64,000 nucleotides of DNA from Schizochytrium sp. CCTCC M209059 (GCA_000818945.1 KN805388.1:82342-146341), one strand, 5' to 3'. Shown: positions 31,200 through 42,052, counted from the stretch's first letter. Notes: a model not told the origin generated them from the sequence alone. Numbers and translations: made by a program.

Positions 31200-34100
31200 T
31201 TAGAAAAAGTCCTCGCCAAGGCCTTCCAAGGCAACTTGGCGGGCACGAGCTTGCACAAAATCAACAAAAGGACGAAAGGCGACTAGCGGGCTCCCTCCAG
31301 GTTCCTTGAATCGAAGGAGCACCAGGTCCAGCTGCGAAGCGCTCAGGGGCATGCCCAGGCGATGGCAAACGTCGACGAAGCGTGAACGCGAGATACCCGA
31401 GGGACTTGCGTTTTCGGGAGCCCGGTGCAATGAACATTCGCGTGAGAAGACTACGCCCTCCCGCGAGAGCTCTTCCATGCGCTGCTGGCAGCGGGTCGCA
31501 ATAATGTCCCACTCTGTCTCGTCCGTGTCCACAAAACGCGCAAATGCATCTAGCGTAAGCACGTTGCGGTGCGAACAGAGTGCGGAAACATCCTCGGCAG
31601 AGACAAAGACGCCAAGATTACCCAGAAGCGAAGTCAACTCATGCATACGTGCCGCACTGCGTCCGCCCGTGTGACAGCGAAAACATTTGCGCAAGTCAAA
31701 GAACGGGTCCTTGCGACGCCGCTTGTCGATTGCTCGGCGCAATGCATCGACGACTTCGCGCTGACGGACTAAGGACGCTCCTACGACTGCGTGTTTCTGC
31801 AGACTCATCTTCTTTTCAAGTTCGAGATAATCGACGACACCGTCGGCGTGAGTTTCGGCCAAATCCATCAAACATGCCAACTCATGCTCTGCAACGCGCA
31901 CGCCAAGATCGTGACGAATACAACGACGAAACGCATACCGCGAGAGCTTCCCAGTGCCTTCTGGATCATACCGAGCCATGGCTTGGTGAAATGAGAGCCC
32001 GGTCGTCTCAAAGCCCGCGCGAATTTGCTCTCCTAGTTTGCGCAAAAAGACATCGTGGTCGGCCACGTGCACGGCGGAATGATCGAATGCGCTACAGAAC
32101 GCGAGATAGTCGAACTGGTCCTCTTTTGCTACATATCTTGTTGCGACACTCCGCAAAAGCTCGAGCGGGACCAAACCCTGAAGTTGGCATTGCTGCACTA
32201 GGTCTCGCAACGCCGAGACAGCCTCTGAAACGGGGATGACACCGAGACCAGGCTCGTCATATACTTCAAAAACCCGACGCAAGTCTGTCGATGCTGTCGC
32301 TTCTGCAAGAGCACCGCGATGCTCTGCAAGAGCACGAAATAGTCGCACTTCGTCCGGCTTGCGGTTCTGACGTTTAGCGAGCGGGTGGGCAAGATCCGCT
32401 GTCTCGATCATTTCGCAGAGCGCAATATAATTAATGCGACCATCTTGTGCAAGCTGAGGCCGCAACACACTCCAGTCAAATTTGGAAATTTTCACACCGC
32501 AAAGATCGAGGGCGCGCTGGAAATCGGACGTGCTGAGCGACCCCTCGCCCTTGCGGTCGAAGGTTTCCATGATGGAGCGCGCGTCGACGTGCTGGAAAAG
32601 CGCACCAAGGCGCTGATGCACGCGGTCCACGCCATAGTCACGAATCTCACTCGACCGCTCGACAATATCGCAAAAGAGCTCGTAGTCTACCCTCCGCGAG
32701 CGCTGTCCAGTCCTGGTGAGTAAAAGATTTTGAAGAGCATCGCGCTCTGAGCGCGGAATCTCAAGTCTAACACGTCGAAGAACGGTAGCAAAAGCTTTTT
32801 TGGAAATTGTGCCATGGCCTGCCGGATCGAGCTTGGAAAATCGCTTGCGAAGCCTCAGCGGCCCACCGTGTTCGCGAGCAGCTGACTCCGCTGCAGCTTG
32901 CAATAGCTGCACATTAATTGCCTTCTCGGCGCGTACGACGCCATAATTTCTGTGATTTCTAGCACCAAAAGGAGCTGAATCAACGTGCATCGAGTCAAGA
33001 TGCAAAAGCCAGCTTTTGCGCACGTCGCTTGCAATAAGATTGCTTGCTAGCTCGACGCCTGCGAGATCGTCTTCGTCACTTCGTGCTTCTTCTTCTTCTT
33101 CCCCTTCACTCCCCGACTGGGACCATGTATCCACTTTCTCGCTGCCGCGTCCATCTGGGCTTCTATGTCTTTTTGGGGGCGACGCGCTGGATGACTGTCT
33201 AGCGCGTCGTCCTCGCACTTGGCGCTCTCGTCTCGGACTTGGCTCTGTTGCAAGCCAGTCACCTCGATAATTTTCAGTCGAAGACGATGAAGCCCTGCTG
33301 CTTGCATCATCATCCTCTTTGTCCTCTTCACCTTTTGAGGGATGCATGAGCTGTCCCAAACCACATTCGCTGTCGCGGAGAAATTGACTAAGATCATGCA
33401 CAGACACCATTCCATCACGGTCGCAATCAAAGACGGTGGCAAGGCGATCGCGATCACTGGCGGCACGAAATCGTGCCAACGCGCCGACGTGATCCAAACC
33501 TTGGAGAAATTGCTGACGTAAGACTTTGCCGCCGCCAGCACTTGGAAACAGGAGTTCGAACAGACCCGCATCATCGACATCCTCAGACACAGCCATCATG
33601 CTCAGGTCAGCATGGAGGTTTGCCAGCGCAGAGCGAAAGCGTAGATCCGCCGAGGTCCCTGAGCCTGCGTCCGCGTCTATCGCTACACCACGATTGGCAT
33701 GTTCGCTGTCGTCGTACCAAAGGCCTTCATTATTCTCGACCGGTTCTGAGAGCCTCACAAAGCTATCAAAACTCGGAAAAGTCAGTCCTCCAACTCTCTC
33801 GAAGGCAGGTTCCAAAGCCCGCAGCAAGGTCTGAACCTCTTCCATCCGCAGCCGAAGACCTCGCTTCTGTAAGATGCGTCGAACACGACCCGCCGTGAGG
33901 ATTGTGCCGTACTCGTCGCTGGGTCCCAAGAGCCGCTGCCATGCGTGTCGGGTATCCAGCTTGCTCGAAAGTCGTCCAGAATCGGTACCGAGATGCGCTT
34001 GTTTCCGCGATATTGCGTGTAACGTGCGAGCTGCATCGCGAACATTCGAAGAGATGTTAGCTGCTCTCGCGCTGATGCCACCAAGGATGGTGCCTCGCTG

Positions 34101-36419
34101 AACAAACTCGAGAAATTCGTTCATGTCCACGGCGCCATTCTCATTCGTGTCAATACGGTCGATGAGCCGCTGGGCCTCCGCAAGTGAGGCCAGAATGCCC
34201 ATTCGCCGCAAGAGCTTGTGAAGCTCGCGAGCGGAGAGCTTTCCGTTGCCATTAGCGTCGAGTTCTCGAAAAATTTGCATGGGGCTCTCACCCTTGCGCT
34301 TGGAGCGACGCAGAAAAGCCCTCAGCTGGATGAGGATCGACTCGATCTCTTTGTCCGAGAGTTCGAAAAAGTCAATCACGTCTTCGCGCAAGACGTAATT
34401 GGCGCCAAACACATCGAGCTTGTCGAAAATGGCCGCCAAATCAGAGATCGAGAGCTGGATTCCCAATTTACTCATTCCCTGGACAAACTGACGCTTTTTG
34501 AGTCGGTCCGAGTGCGGTGCCACCGCGTCTAGTATATCTGCAGGGTCAAAGCGAGCACCCTGCGACTTGCGCAACTCTGCAACCTGAGCACGGACGCGCT
34601 CGCGCAGCCTAGCTTGCAGACTCTTATCATCTGGGCCCCGCGCCACGAGTCTACTTGTGCGCAAATCTGCAAGGTATTCTCGTGCATAGGTTGCGTCTGC
34701 TTTGCGATACCAGAGGAAGCAGTCAAGAGCACGCGTGCCTTCAGCATAAGGTTCTTCGTCATGCTTGACATTCGCAAACTGTCTACCTGCAGGGCCAAAG
34801 TTGAAAGCAAGGCGCTTGAACCCACGACTGGGCGGAGCCCAGATTGGCGATGTAAGCTTTGCGGCTCGCCCCAATGTAACGGCAAGCTCGAGAACAGCGT
34901 CCGGGGCCGCATTTGCATCGTAGCGAAGCGCTTCTTTCTTGATCCACAGAAACGATGGCTTGCGTTCGAACATACGATGACCATTGAGCGGTGTTTCGAC
35001 GCAAACGAACCCATCTGCCACAAGTCCAGCATCTGTTTTACTTTGTGCAATCTCAAGCTGCGTTACTGGTGCCTCTCTTTTCTCGACGGCTCGATTTGCA
35101 CGTCTTCTCGCTCTATGCTTCTGCCGTTGACGCGAGCTTTTTCGCTTGGCTGATGGCGATCGAATCCTTCTGCTGTGCGCGAAGTCTGAATAGGCGTCGG
35201 AGTCGTCAGAAACATTACTTTTCTCTTCTTCTTCTTCTTCTTCTTCTTCGCCATCGTCGTCGTCGTCGTCGTCGGTGTGATGTTCTTCTTCTGACGCACT
35301 TCTCGCGCCATCGGCATCGTCGTCTTCAGATTCAGAATCAGTCACTGAGTCTTCACTTGCGTCATCGCTTTCACCTCCGTTCCTGGCGCGTAGGTCTCCT
35401 ACCTGCGCAATTCTTGCCCAAAATTTGGGAAGAGCTTTGACACTCGTTGCAGTGCAGTCAAGATTTGCCGAGACTTGCACAGGTGTGAGTCCGCGCGACT
35501 CATGCTCCAGAGCTTGCTTCGCCGACATCGAGAGAGCAATATCGGAAACCCAATGGTCCTCTAGGGTCCAGCTCCTCATCAGATCCTGCACATTTGACTT
35601 GAGGAAACGCTTAAAATTCGCTAGCGCAGGGCCAATACGAGCCGCGACCCAGTTGGCCTCTCCAGGTGTTAGCTGAAAGTCAAGCTTTTTATCAATGAGC
35701 GTCAACACCAACGAAGAGGACACGAGCTGTGACTTTGGATCGGCGACGAGGCCAAAGCAATGATAGAGGCTTGACTTCGCGCCATTTTTGAGCTTGCGAC
35801 GCAGTCGCATGGCAATCTCTGCGAGTTCGCTTCTGTCATACGAAGCAAAGCTCACAAATTCGTCAAAGTAAATTCTGCCGTTGTGGTGTGTATCGAGAGC
35901 ATCCATGACCGCGCTCACAATCTTTGCCGATTGCTTCCCTTGGACGTGAGCGAGCATTCGCCGAATTCCTGCGCGGTCAAGATAAGGTCTCCGAAGAGGC
36001 GCACCTGAGGCCGACGCGCCACCATTTGCGCGCGGTTTTACGGCATAATACTCGAACCTGCTTGCAATGCGATGCAGCGCGCAGTTTTCTTGAACGTGAC
36101 GCTGGCCTGATACCAAAGAGATTGCTGAGCGCAGCTTACCAAAGACTCGCGACGTTGTCGCCGAGAGCACGCCGGCACGCGCGTCTCCCTTTGCGTCATT
36201 GTCGATGATATCCGTGACCTCACTTTGCAACTGGCCTCTAATTTTTTCGCGTAGATCGTCCAGACACTGTTGCGTTCGTCTGCCTGCAGCAGCGCTCGCT
36301 TTGCCTGCGTGCGGCGCGCGCCTGCTGTTAATATTGTTGCCTCTGCTGCGATCGTGGCTGGCAGGCGCAAAACCAAGCCTGCCCAGCGATGCTACATGCA
36401 GGGCATCTGCTCGAGGCAT
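31200..36419 (-). CDS. giant EF-hand repeat protein
   Basis: About 1739 residues from the ATG at 36419. It consists mainly of many EF-hand units, most degenerate. A canonical pair at about residues 715-765 has loops DANGNGKLSARE and DTNENGAVDMNE, and another good loop is DCDRDGMVSVHD near residue 996. Others keep the helix-loop-helix shape but lack calcium ligands (for example YDPEGTGKLSRYAFRR, DRKGEGSLSTSDFQRA). An acidic, Ser-rich linker is at about 340-400. It is followed by two tandem segments of the pattern G-F..(P)L-N..FLW-x-K/R (residues ~450-600), which resemble MABP-type beta repeats. A second acidic, Arg-rich linker is near 1040-1110. The protein is probably a calcium-responsive scaffold; such proteins are often flagellar, and the divergent neighbour is CFAP99-like. 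The frame extends to 36605 only from a GTG. I do not know an exact orthologue. Confidence 0.8.
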   Translation of the reverse strand: MPRADALHVASLGRLGFAPASHDRSRGNNINSRRAPHAGKASAAAGRRTQQCLDDLREKIRGQLQSEVTDIIDNDAKGDARAGVLSATTSRVFGKLRSAISLVSGQRHVQENCALHRIASRFEYYAVKPRANGGASASGAPLRRPYLDRAGIRRMLAHVQGKQSAKIVSAVMDALDTHHNGRIYFDEFVSFASYDRSELAEIAMRLRRKLKNGAKSSLYHCFGLVADPKSQLVSSSLVLTLIDKKLDFQLTPGEANWVAARIGPALANFKRFLKSNVQDLMRSWTLEDHWVSDIALSMSAKQALEHESRGLTPVQVSANLDCTATSVKALPKFWARIAQVGDLRARNGGESDDASEDSVTDSESEDDDADGARSASEEEHHTDDDDDDDGEEEEEEEEEKSNVSDDSDAYSDFAHSRRIRSPSAKRKSSRQRQKHRARRRANRAVEKREAPVTQLEIAQSKTDAGLVADGFVCVETPLNGHRMFERKPSFLWIKKEALRYDANAAPDAVLELAVTLGRAAKLTSPIWAPPSRGFKRLAFNFGPAGRQFANVKHDEEPYAEGTRALDCFLWYRKADATYAREYLADLRTSRLVARGPDDKSLQARLRERVRAQVAELRKSQGARFDPADILDAVAPHSDRLKKRQFVQGMSKLGIQLSISDLAAIFDKLDVFGANYVLREDVIDFFELSDKEIESILIQLRAFLRRSKRKGESPMQIFRELDANGNGKLSARELHKLLRRMGILASLAEAQRLIDRIDTNENGAVDMNEFLEFVQRGTILGGISARAANISSNVRDAARTLHAISRKQAHLGTDSGRLSSKLDTRHAWQRLLGPSDEYGTILTAGRVRRILQKRGLRLRMEEVQTLLRALEPAFERVGGLTFPSFDSFVRLSEPVENNEGLWYDDSEHANRGVAIDADAGSGTSADLRFRSALANLHADLSMMAVSEDVDDAGLFELLFPSAGGGKVLRQQFLQGLDHVGALARFRAASDRDRLATVFDCDRDGMVSVHDLSQFLRDSECGLGQLMHPSKGEEDKEDDDASSRASSSSTENYRGDWLATEPSPRRERQVRGRRARQSSSASPPKRHRSPDGRGSEKVDTWSQSGSEGEEEEEARSDEDDLAGVELASNLIASDVRKSWLLHLDSMHVDSAPFGARNHRNYGVVRAEKAINVQLLQAAAESAAREHGGPLRLRKRFSKLDPAGHGTISKKAFATVLRRVRLEIPRSERDALQNLLLTRTGQRSRRVDYELFCDIVERSSEIRDYGVDRVHQRLGALFQHVDARSIMETFDRKGEGSLSTSDFQRALDLCGVKISKFDWSVLRPQLAQDGRINYIALCEMIETADLAHPLAKRQNRKPDEVRLFRALAEHRGALAEATASTDLRRVFEVYDEPGLGVIPVSEAVSALRDLVQQCQLQGLVPLELLRSVATRYVAKEDQFDYLAFCSAFDHSAVHVADHDVFLRKLGEQIRAGFETTGLSFHQAMARYDPEGTGKLSRYAFRRCIRHDLGVRVAEHELACLMDLAETHADGVVDYLELEKKMSLQKHAVVGASLVRQREVVDALRRAIDKRRRKDPFFDLRKCFRCHTGGRSAARMHELTSLLGNLGVFVSAEDVSALCSHRNVLTLDAFARFVDTDETEWDIIATRCQQRMEELSREGVVFSRECSLHRAPENASPSGISRSRFVDVCHRLGMPLSASQLDLVLLRFKEPGGSPLVAFRPFVDFVQARARQVALEGLGEDFF

Positions 36420-36906
36420 CTTTTGGTGACAAACCCCACACGCTGTGCTGCTGCTTTGTCTGCGTTTCTGCTGCTCCTGCTGCAGCTGCAGACAGTCGCC
36501 GCGCTCTCCCGCTCCCCTCTGGCTCCGAGTTTGCGGACGTTGGTAAAGTCTTGGCCAATGAATGACGAAGCGGCCCGTGATAGCTTCCAAAGCAGAATAA
36601 CACACACCTAACGTGCTTCAAAGTCAGCTCCCCTCCCCCTTGACCTCCTCCCCCTTGTCGATAGTTAATTGTAAAGAGTCGTAAACTCTTCTCAGCTGAG
36701 CCATGGATCTATCTCGTTGGTTGGCATCACGACGACGGAAAGGTGTGTACTAACGGATATGTGACTTGAAGGCTAGGTGTAGGTAGGCTTGGCAGCCTCG
36801 AAAATGTTGAGAGCGGTGTCTCTTTGAGAGGAGACGACGCGCTAGGACCGCGCTTTTGCGCGCGCCGCAAGGAAACGCGCTCGATTGAGAGGCACGCTTC
36901 GAGGCG
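36420..36906. promoter_or_regulatory. divergent promoter region, EF-hand and CFAP99-like genes
   Basis: About 490 bases lie between the two divergent start codons. No other gene is visible. The two genes may share regulation; both look cytoskeletal or flagellar (inference). Confidence 0.5.
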
Positions 36907-39312
36907 ATGCTATCCGATTCTGCCTCCGGCGGCAGAGAGCTCGAGGGGGAGCAAATACGTGCGAGCATGTTGGCAGCCGACAAGAGCAGGTCGCCGACGG
37001 CGCTGACAGCAAGGAAAAAGAGCCTCGACGGCCTGAGCGCGGGGGCGCTCGTGAGTCTGTGCGAGGAGACGCTTAAAGGCTTTGACCCTGTTGTAAACAC
37101 ACTTGACTCGCACGCGCAAAACACACTCGACAAGCGAAACGATCTCATCCCAAGTGACAAAGAGTTTGTGAATCAGGTCCTGTACGGCTGCGTGCGCTAC
37201 AAAGCTATTCTTAAGACGCTCATCACAAGCTTTTACTTTAACAATGGCGCGACCACCTCGCGAGGCGACTACACCAAGTACATGGTGCTCTCGTATCTGG
37301 CCCTCTTGCGACTCGATGAGCTCGGTTTTCCCGCCTTTGCTCGCTTAGTGCGCTCGCAGTCTGCCGAGAAAATGCATGTCTTCCTCTCGTACATTTTTGA
37401 CAAGGCTACATTGGAGAAATGGGTCAAAGACAAATGGATTGAGTACTACGATTTGCGTTTCATCGAAGATATCGTAATTGCAGGCGTCGAACGCGCAAAG
37501 TCACAAGCTGATGAGCTGTGTGAAGAGCTGAGCGAAGCTGCTTTTGGCATGGCGCAGCGACAAGCCGAAGCGGAAAAGAATGCAGCTACGGGAGCGAGCG
37601 GGGTCCCTGACGTGTGGAAGAAGCCGCCTACAATTCCACGGCCGTTCAACATTACTGCTGCGCGGCCTGTGCGTGTCCCCGAGCCTATGAAAATTAAGCA
37701 GTGCGTGACGGCTAACCCTGTGCCAGCATCACTAAATGATCGCACGCTAGCAGACGTTGAAGCAGAACGAAAAGCTGCGCGAGAGCGCGCCGCAGAGGAG
37801 ACGCGGCGTAAATACGAAAAGGATGAATCGTTTAGACTTTGTGAGACGAAAGACACGCTGACCAAGGCCGTGGAGGCTCAGGAGCGCGAGCTGAGCAAGA
37901 TTATGAACAGGAAGTTTCGCGCCAAGCCCGTTCCCGAGTTTGATGCTCAGGAAGGAAGCGTAAAGCTGAATGCCGCAGCCATTCTTCGAGAAGACGCATT
38001 GTACAAGAAAAAGCGCGAGCAGGAGGCCGATCTGTTGCGCGCGTATGAGGAAGATCTGAGAGACTCGACCGAGTTTTATGCCTGGCAAGCGCAGCAGCGG
38101 GAGGAAGACGAGCGCAAGCGTCTTCGAGCTGTCGAGGAGAGACGAATGGCAAGCACACTTTCGCAAGAGCAAGCCCGGCTTGCTCACGAGCGCAAGATCG
38201 AAGAGAATCGGCGCGTTGCAGCCAAAATGAATGAAGAGAGCAAGGTGATTCAGGCCCACGCCGAACAACAAAAGGAGGAGCACGTAGAGGAAAATCGCGC
38301 CCGTGTATCCGAGGTGGCGAGTCGTCGCGACATTCCAAGGATTGAGCGCGAAAAGATTGCTGCTCAGAAGCGCGAGCAAATGCGCGAGACGCGAGAGGAG
38401 CAAAAGCGGCTCCAAGAGCAGAAGCGCATTGAGGACGAGAAGGAGCAGGAGCGTCGCAACGACTTGATTCGGAGAATTCGCGCCCTGGAACGAGTCCCTG
38501 TGGTTCGCGTGAAGCACTTCGACCCGACAAAGAGCGGTGGCCACGGTCTCTTGGAGGAAATGTCACTCGTTGAACTGCGCGAGCGACTGGCGATGAATGA
38601 GGCCAAGCACGCCAAGGAAAAGGACCAGATGCGGCGCAAAATTATCACAAGCAAGGTGGAAAAGGAGAAGGCCATGCGCAAACGGCTGGACGAGATCCGA
38701 CGCGCTCGGGAAGCCGCGTCCGCGGCCAATCGAAAGGCGCGACGAGAGCAGCGCGAGCGTGATGCCGAGCGGCAGCGTTTGGAGCAGGAATTGCGGGACG
38801 AGGCAAAACTCAAGCTCGTCGACCACCTCGCGAGTGTCCGCGCTGCGCGCGAGGCGGAAATTCGTACTCTGCAGGAGGAAGAGGAGCGTCTTCAGAAGCG
38901 GAACATGTTTCTGGGCGCTGCCAAGGATCAGGTTGAAGCCAAGGCGTACGAGGAGTTTCTCAAGGGCGCCGAGAGGAAAGCGCGCGAGACCCAGCGAAGG
39001 GCTCAGCTCGAATCCAAGGCGAGCGAGGACATCAAAACTCGCGATCTCAATGTCTGCAAGGATTACTCCCGCCGGCAGGCCGCATTGCAGCGACAGGCCA
39101 AGGCCGATGCTGCAGCTTCGTTGGAGTCTGCGCGCGAGAAGACCAAGGCCAAAAACTTTGCCGTTTTCCAGGCCAAGCGCGCAAATGTTCAAGACGAGCA
39201 TGTCCGATATCGTCGTGCACAGGACAAGCTTGATGGAATCAACCCCTATGCAACTCGTATGAAGCAGTCGCATCTCGACGTTGCAAGATCGAAGGCTGCT
39301 GCGTCGCGATGA
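36907..39312 (+). CDS. CFAP99: CFAP99-like coiled-coil flagellar protein
   Basis: An 801-residue protein. The N-terminal globular part, residues ~45-215, contains EFVNQVLYGCVRYKAILKTL, YMVLSYLALLRLDELGFPAF and KDKWIEYYDLRFIED. These match my recollection of the CFAP99 family (cilia and flagella associated protein 99), where the pattern CxRYxxxL, LxYLxxxxLDELGF and KxxWxxxYD is conserved. From about residue 285 to the end it is almost continuous charged coiled coil (ERKAARERAAEETRRKYEKD and similar). A conserved linker, VPVVRVKHFDPTKSGGHGLL, is at about residue 530. CFAP99 is an axonemal central-pair or doublet-associated protein. The name rests on motif memory and not on an alignment. The ATG at 36907 is the first; another at 36967 is possible. 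Confidence 0.68.
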   Translation: MLSDSASGGRELEGEQIRASMLAADKSRSPTALTARKKSLDGLSAGALVSLCEETLKGFDPVVNTLDSHAQNTLDKRNDLIPSDKEFVNQVLYGCVRYKAILKTLITSFYFNNGATTSRGDYTKYMVLSYLALLRLDELGFPAFARLVRSQSAEKMHVFLSYIFDKATLEKWVKDKWIEYYDLRFIEDIVIAGVERAKSQADELCEELSEAAFGMAQRQAEAEKNAATGASGVPDVWKKPPTIPRPFNITAARPVRVPEPMKIKQCVTANPVPASLNDRTLADVEAERKAARERAAEETRRKYEKDESFRLCETKDTLTKAVEAQERELSKIMNRKFRAKPVPEFDAQEGSVKLNAAAILREDALYKKKREQEADLLRAYEEDLRDSTEFYAWQAQQREEDERKRLRAVEERRMASTLSQEQARLAHERKIEENRRVAAKMNEESKVIQAHAEQQKEEHVEENRARVSEVASRRDIPRIEREKIAAQKREQMRETREEQKRLQEQKRIEDEKEQERRNDLIRRIRALERVPVVRVKHFDPTKSGGHGLLEEMSLVELRERLAMNEAKHAKEKDQMRRKIITSKVEKEKAMRKRLDEIRRAREAASAANRKARREQRERDAERQRLEQELRDEAKLKLVDHLASVRAAREAEIRTLQEEEERLQKRNMFLGAAKDQVEAKAYEEFLKGAERKARETQRRAQLESKASEDIKTRDLNVCKDYSRRQAALQRQAKADAAASLESAREKTKAKNFAVFQAKRANVQDEHVRYRRAQDKLDGINPYATRMKQSHLDVARSKAAASR

Positions 39313-40154
39313 AGCGTTCCTCATTCGTTTTAAGTATAAAAAGTATTGGCCTTGGGTTCTACTTTGGTTGACCACAGTTGTATCGGCATAAGGCTGCTCC
39401 ACTTGCGCGTTTTGATCTTTGTTGATCAGCCAGCCAGTATTCGCTCGTGCAAGCGCAGCGCACTATAACCTTATTGCTTGTTTTGTGGAAGTGTGCGCCG
39501 ACCCCTTCACCCCCTCCATCATCATCACCTCCATCGTCATCAAAGTCAGAATCTCTCGCAAACTCGCTCGATTGAACTCACTCGTTTAGACGACCAATCC
39601 ATCAAAAGGCAGGCCACGGCTGCCTTCCTTCCTTCCTTCCTTCGTCGCTGCTTTCGCTCGCTCGCTCGCTTGTCGGCCAAGCGCAGGCGCCACATCCGTC
39701 GCCCAAAGTCGCGACGTGGCAGCAGCAGTACGTAGTCCTATACAGCTTACTTGGCATCATGACATGATGCAATATCAGGCCTTATTCGCGGCGGGCTTGG
39801 CCGAGCTGCGCTTCCCGCCACGAGTTGTTTTGACGCAAAACACAAAAGCGGCTCGCGTGCCTCGCGCGAGAAGCCTCGGTCGGCGCGGCGCGGCCTCGCT
39901 GCGCGCGTCTTCCTCGCCCGTGCGCGCGGCGCCTGCGAGCGCGAGGCCGCGTGCAGGCGGCATCGGATCGGGCGCGGAGGCGCGCGGCATCCATCGTCGC
40001 GCCCGAGGCTGCCCGAGAAAGACCGCTCGCGCGAGGGCGCGGGCGCGGGCGCGGGCAAGGGCCGGCGGAAAGGCGGCGCGGAGACCGGGCCCGCGGACAG
40101 CGCCTGGTCGGGTTTCGCGGCGAGAGCCTCGCGCGACGAAAGACGCGCGCGACG
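39313..40154. other. spacer, no gene seen
   Basis: Intergenic sequence, AT-richer at first and GC-rich toward the next gene. Contains short CTTC and GCTC runs (about 39625-39670). No gene is supported. Confidence 0.5.
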
Positions 40155-41001
40155 ATGGACGCCATGACGGCACGGTCCGCGGCGCAGGTCTCACTCCTGG
40201 AGCTCGCGGCGCTGGCGTCCAACGAGGCGACGGCGCAGCCTGCAGCTGCGCAGAGGACTGGCTTACCCGGGGCGTCGTCGGTTTATCCTACGGGCCCAGC
40301 GGGCTTGCAGATGATCCCTCGCGTGGCGCCGATGCCGACGGCGACGTTCTTAGCCAAGCTGCTGCCCGATGCGGGCCTCGCCATGGCGCCTAATTCACAG
40401 CCCGCGGCGCCGCAACAGGTGCCTGCGAAACCCGCGTCGCCATTTCCTGCGGCTCTGCAGGCCAAGCGTTCAGAGTCTCCGGCCGCGCGTCGCGGCACCA
40501 AGCGTCCGATCCACCGGAGCCTCACTTGCTTGTGCGAGCTTGTGCAGGATACGAACTGCGGTCATGGGCGGTGCCGTGAGATTGAGCGGGAAGAAGACGA
40601 CCCCGTTCTCTTTGGGTACAGGATCACGCTTCCGGCGCATAACATTGTGTTTGATGGCTTGAATCGCCGCGAACGGTGGCTGGCGCATCTCGGTATGGAC
40701 GCTAGCCAGGTGGACAAACTTGCCAAGAGCGCGCAGCGGCTCTGCTACACGCATTTTCAACGCAAGTGTCTCAATCTCGGGCCTCGCAACTTTCGCGCAC
40801 TGAAGACGGCGATCGATCGTTGCGAGACCACGAATCCAGACGACTTTGTCATGTTGTCGGCTTCGGGAGGGGCTGGTCGCATCTGCCCTGCAGCGCTTGT
40901 GGTGCCTGATGTGAAGTTTGCACCAAGGGTTCCGGAGAAAGACCTCAAGGATAGCATCTCCGAGGATCGTGCGGCGACGGCGGAGCAGCAGCAGCAGCAG
41001 G

Positions 41002-41032
<31 letters not shown>

Positions 41033-41306
41033 GAGGCAAGAAGCTGTTTTTCAAGAGATGCTGCGAATGTACGGCTCTGAGAGGGCCGCGCGTGAGATTA
41101 TGCGTCTCGAAGCGGAGCGAGCCTCGTTGGCCGAGCAGCTTCGTGTCATGCGTGAGAAGCAAGAGAGCTTCCTTGTTAGTGCTCGAAAGAAGATTCGCCG
41201 TGTGGAAAAGATGGACTCGACCGCGCGCGAGAATCTTCCTGCGTCGCTGCTGGCAAAGTTTTCCAAGGAGCTGGGGCCGTTTTTGTCTTCGCCCTCGAAT
41301 CGATGA
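40155..41306 (+). CDS. THAP-like C2CH zinc-finger protein
   Basis: A 383-residue protein, probably a nuclear DNA-binding protein. The central region fits a THAP domain: Cys135 and Cys140 (CGHGRC), a conserved Trp175 in RRERWLAHLG, then Cys197 and His200 in RLCYTHF, and a hydrophobic-Pro box ALVVPDVKF at 247-255 in the place of the THAP AVPTIF box. The spacing C-x4-C-x56-C-x2-H is slightly longer than the usual C-x2-4-C-x35-50-C-x2-H. Before it is an Ala/Pro-rich disordered region with a basic patch (ARRGTKRP). After it come a Gln run (about 277-294) and a coiled coil (EIMRLEAERASLAEQLRVMR) that may mediate dimers. The frame extends upstream to 39951 without an ATG, so 40155 is the start. Confidence 0.65.
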
Positions 41307-41420
41307 CTCGAATGAAATACGTTGTTTCTTGCTCGCTTGTGTAGTCACACGTCTGCAGGGCCTTTGGAGCCGTGTTACACGGAGTTGGGTATGGGGCCAA
41401 TTTCAACAACTGCAAGCGAG

Positions 41421-41529
41421 TCAATCATTGATGGACAAAAGTCAATCATCGATGGACGAAGATCAATTATTGATGGACGGACGAAAGTCAAACATTGATG
41501 GACGAAAATCAGCTGTTGATGGACGAAGA
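41421..41529. repeat. 21-bp imperfect tandem repeat
   Basis: Five units beginning at 41421, 41442, 41463, 41488 and 41509, each like TCAATCATTGATGGACGAAA. The third has a 4-base GACG duplication. It lies just 3' of the THAP-like gene. Confidence 0.85.
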
Positions 41530-41997
41530 TCATTGCTGCGTGCTCGTTGGATGGTTTCCATTTTCAGCTTTTGCGTGCTCAGTGGATGGCCGCATCAAGT
41601 TACAAATTCCTCGTTTCACATTTCGCGGAGCATTTATAGTTTCCTCTCGTCCGTTCGTTCGTTCGTTCGTTCTTTTGTTCCGCGGTGTTTGTTTCGCATT
41701 GTTTGTTCGCCCTGATTTCTTTGCTCTTAGTTCTCTTTTTTTTTGGTCGTCGTCGTCAGATTCTCCGTCTGAGTTGACAGGGTGGCTTAGTTGTCAGCTC
41801 TCTCTTCCCTCGCTCCCTTTTCTATCAAGCAGGGATAAAATTGGAACTGCGCACTCTAGGTGAGCACCTTCCCCCACTCTCATCCTCATCGTCGCCGTCG
41901 TCGAGGCCGTCACCGAGTCTCTAAACTTACACGCGCCTTCACAAGTCAACCAATGAATAAATCAAAATGTAGAATCCCCTCAACACTCATTTTGTCC

Positions 41998-42052
41998 TTG
42001 CTTGCTTGCGTGCTTGCGTGCTTGCTTGCTTGCTTACTTGCTTGCTTACTTC
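41998..42052. repeat. CTTG tetranucleotide run
   Basis: CTTG and CTTA units, the reverse complement of the AAGC/AAGT repeats seen elsewhere. Confidence 0.8.

Noticed and set aside
36420..36605. 62-residue extension of the EF-hand protein
   Set aside because: Opens only at a GTG and has no conserved features. The ATG at 36419 is preferred.
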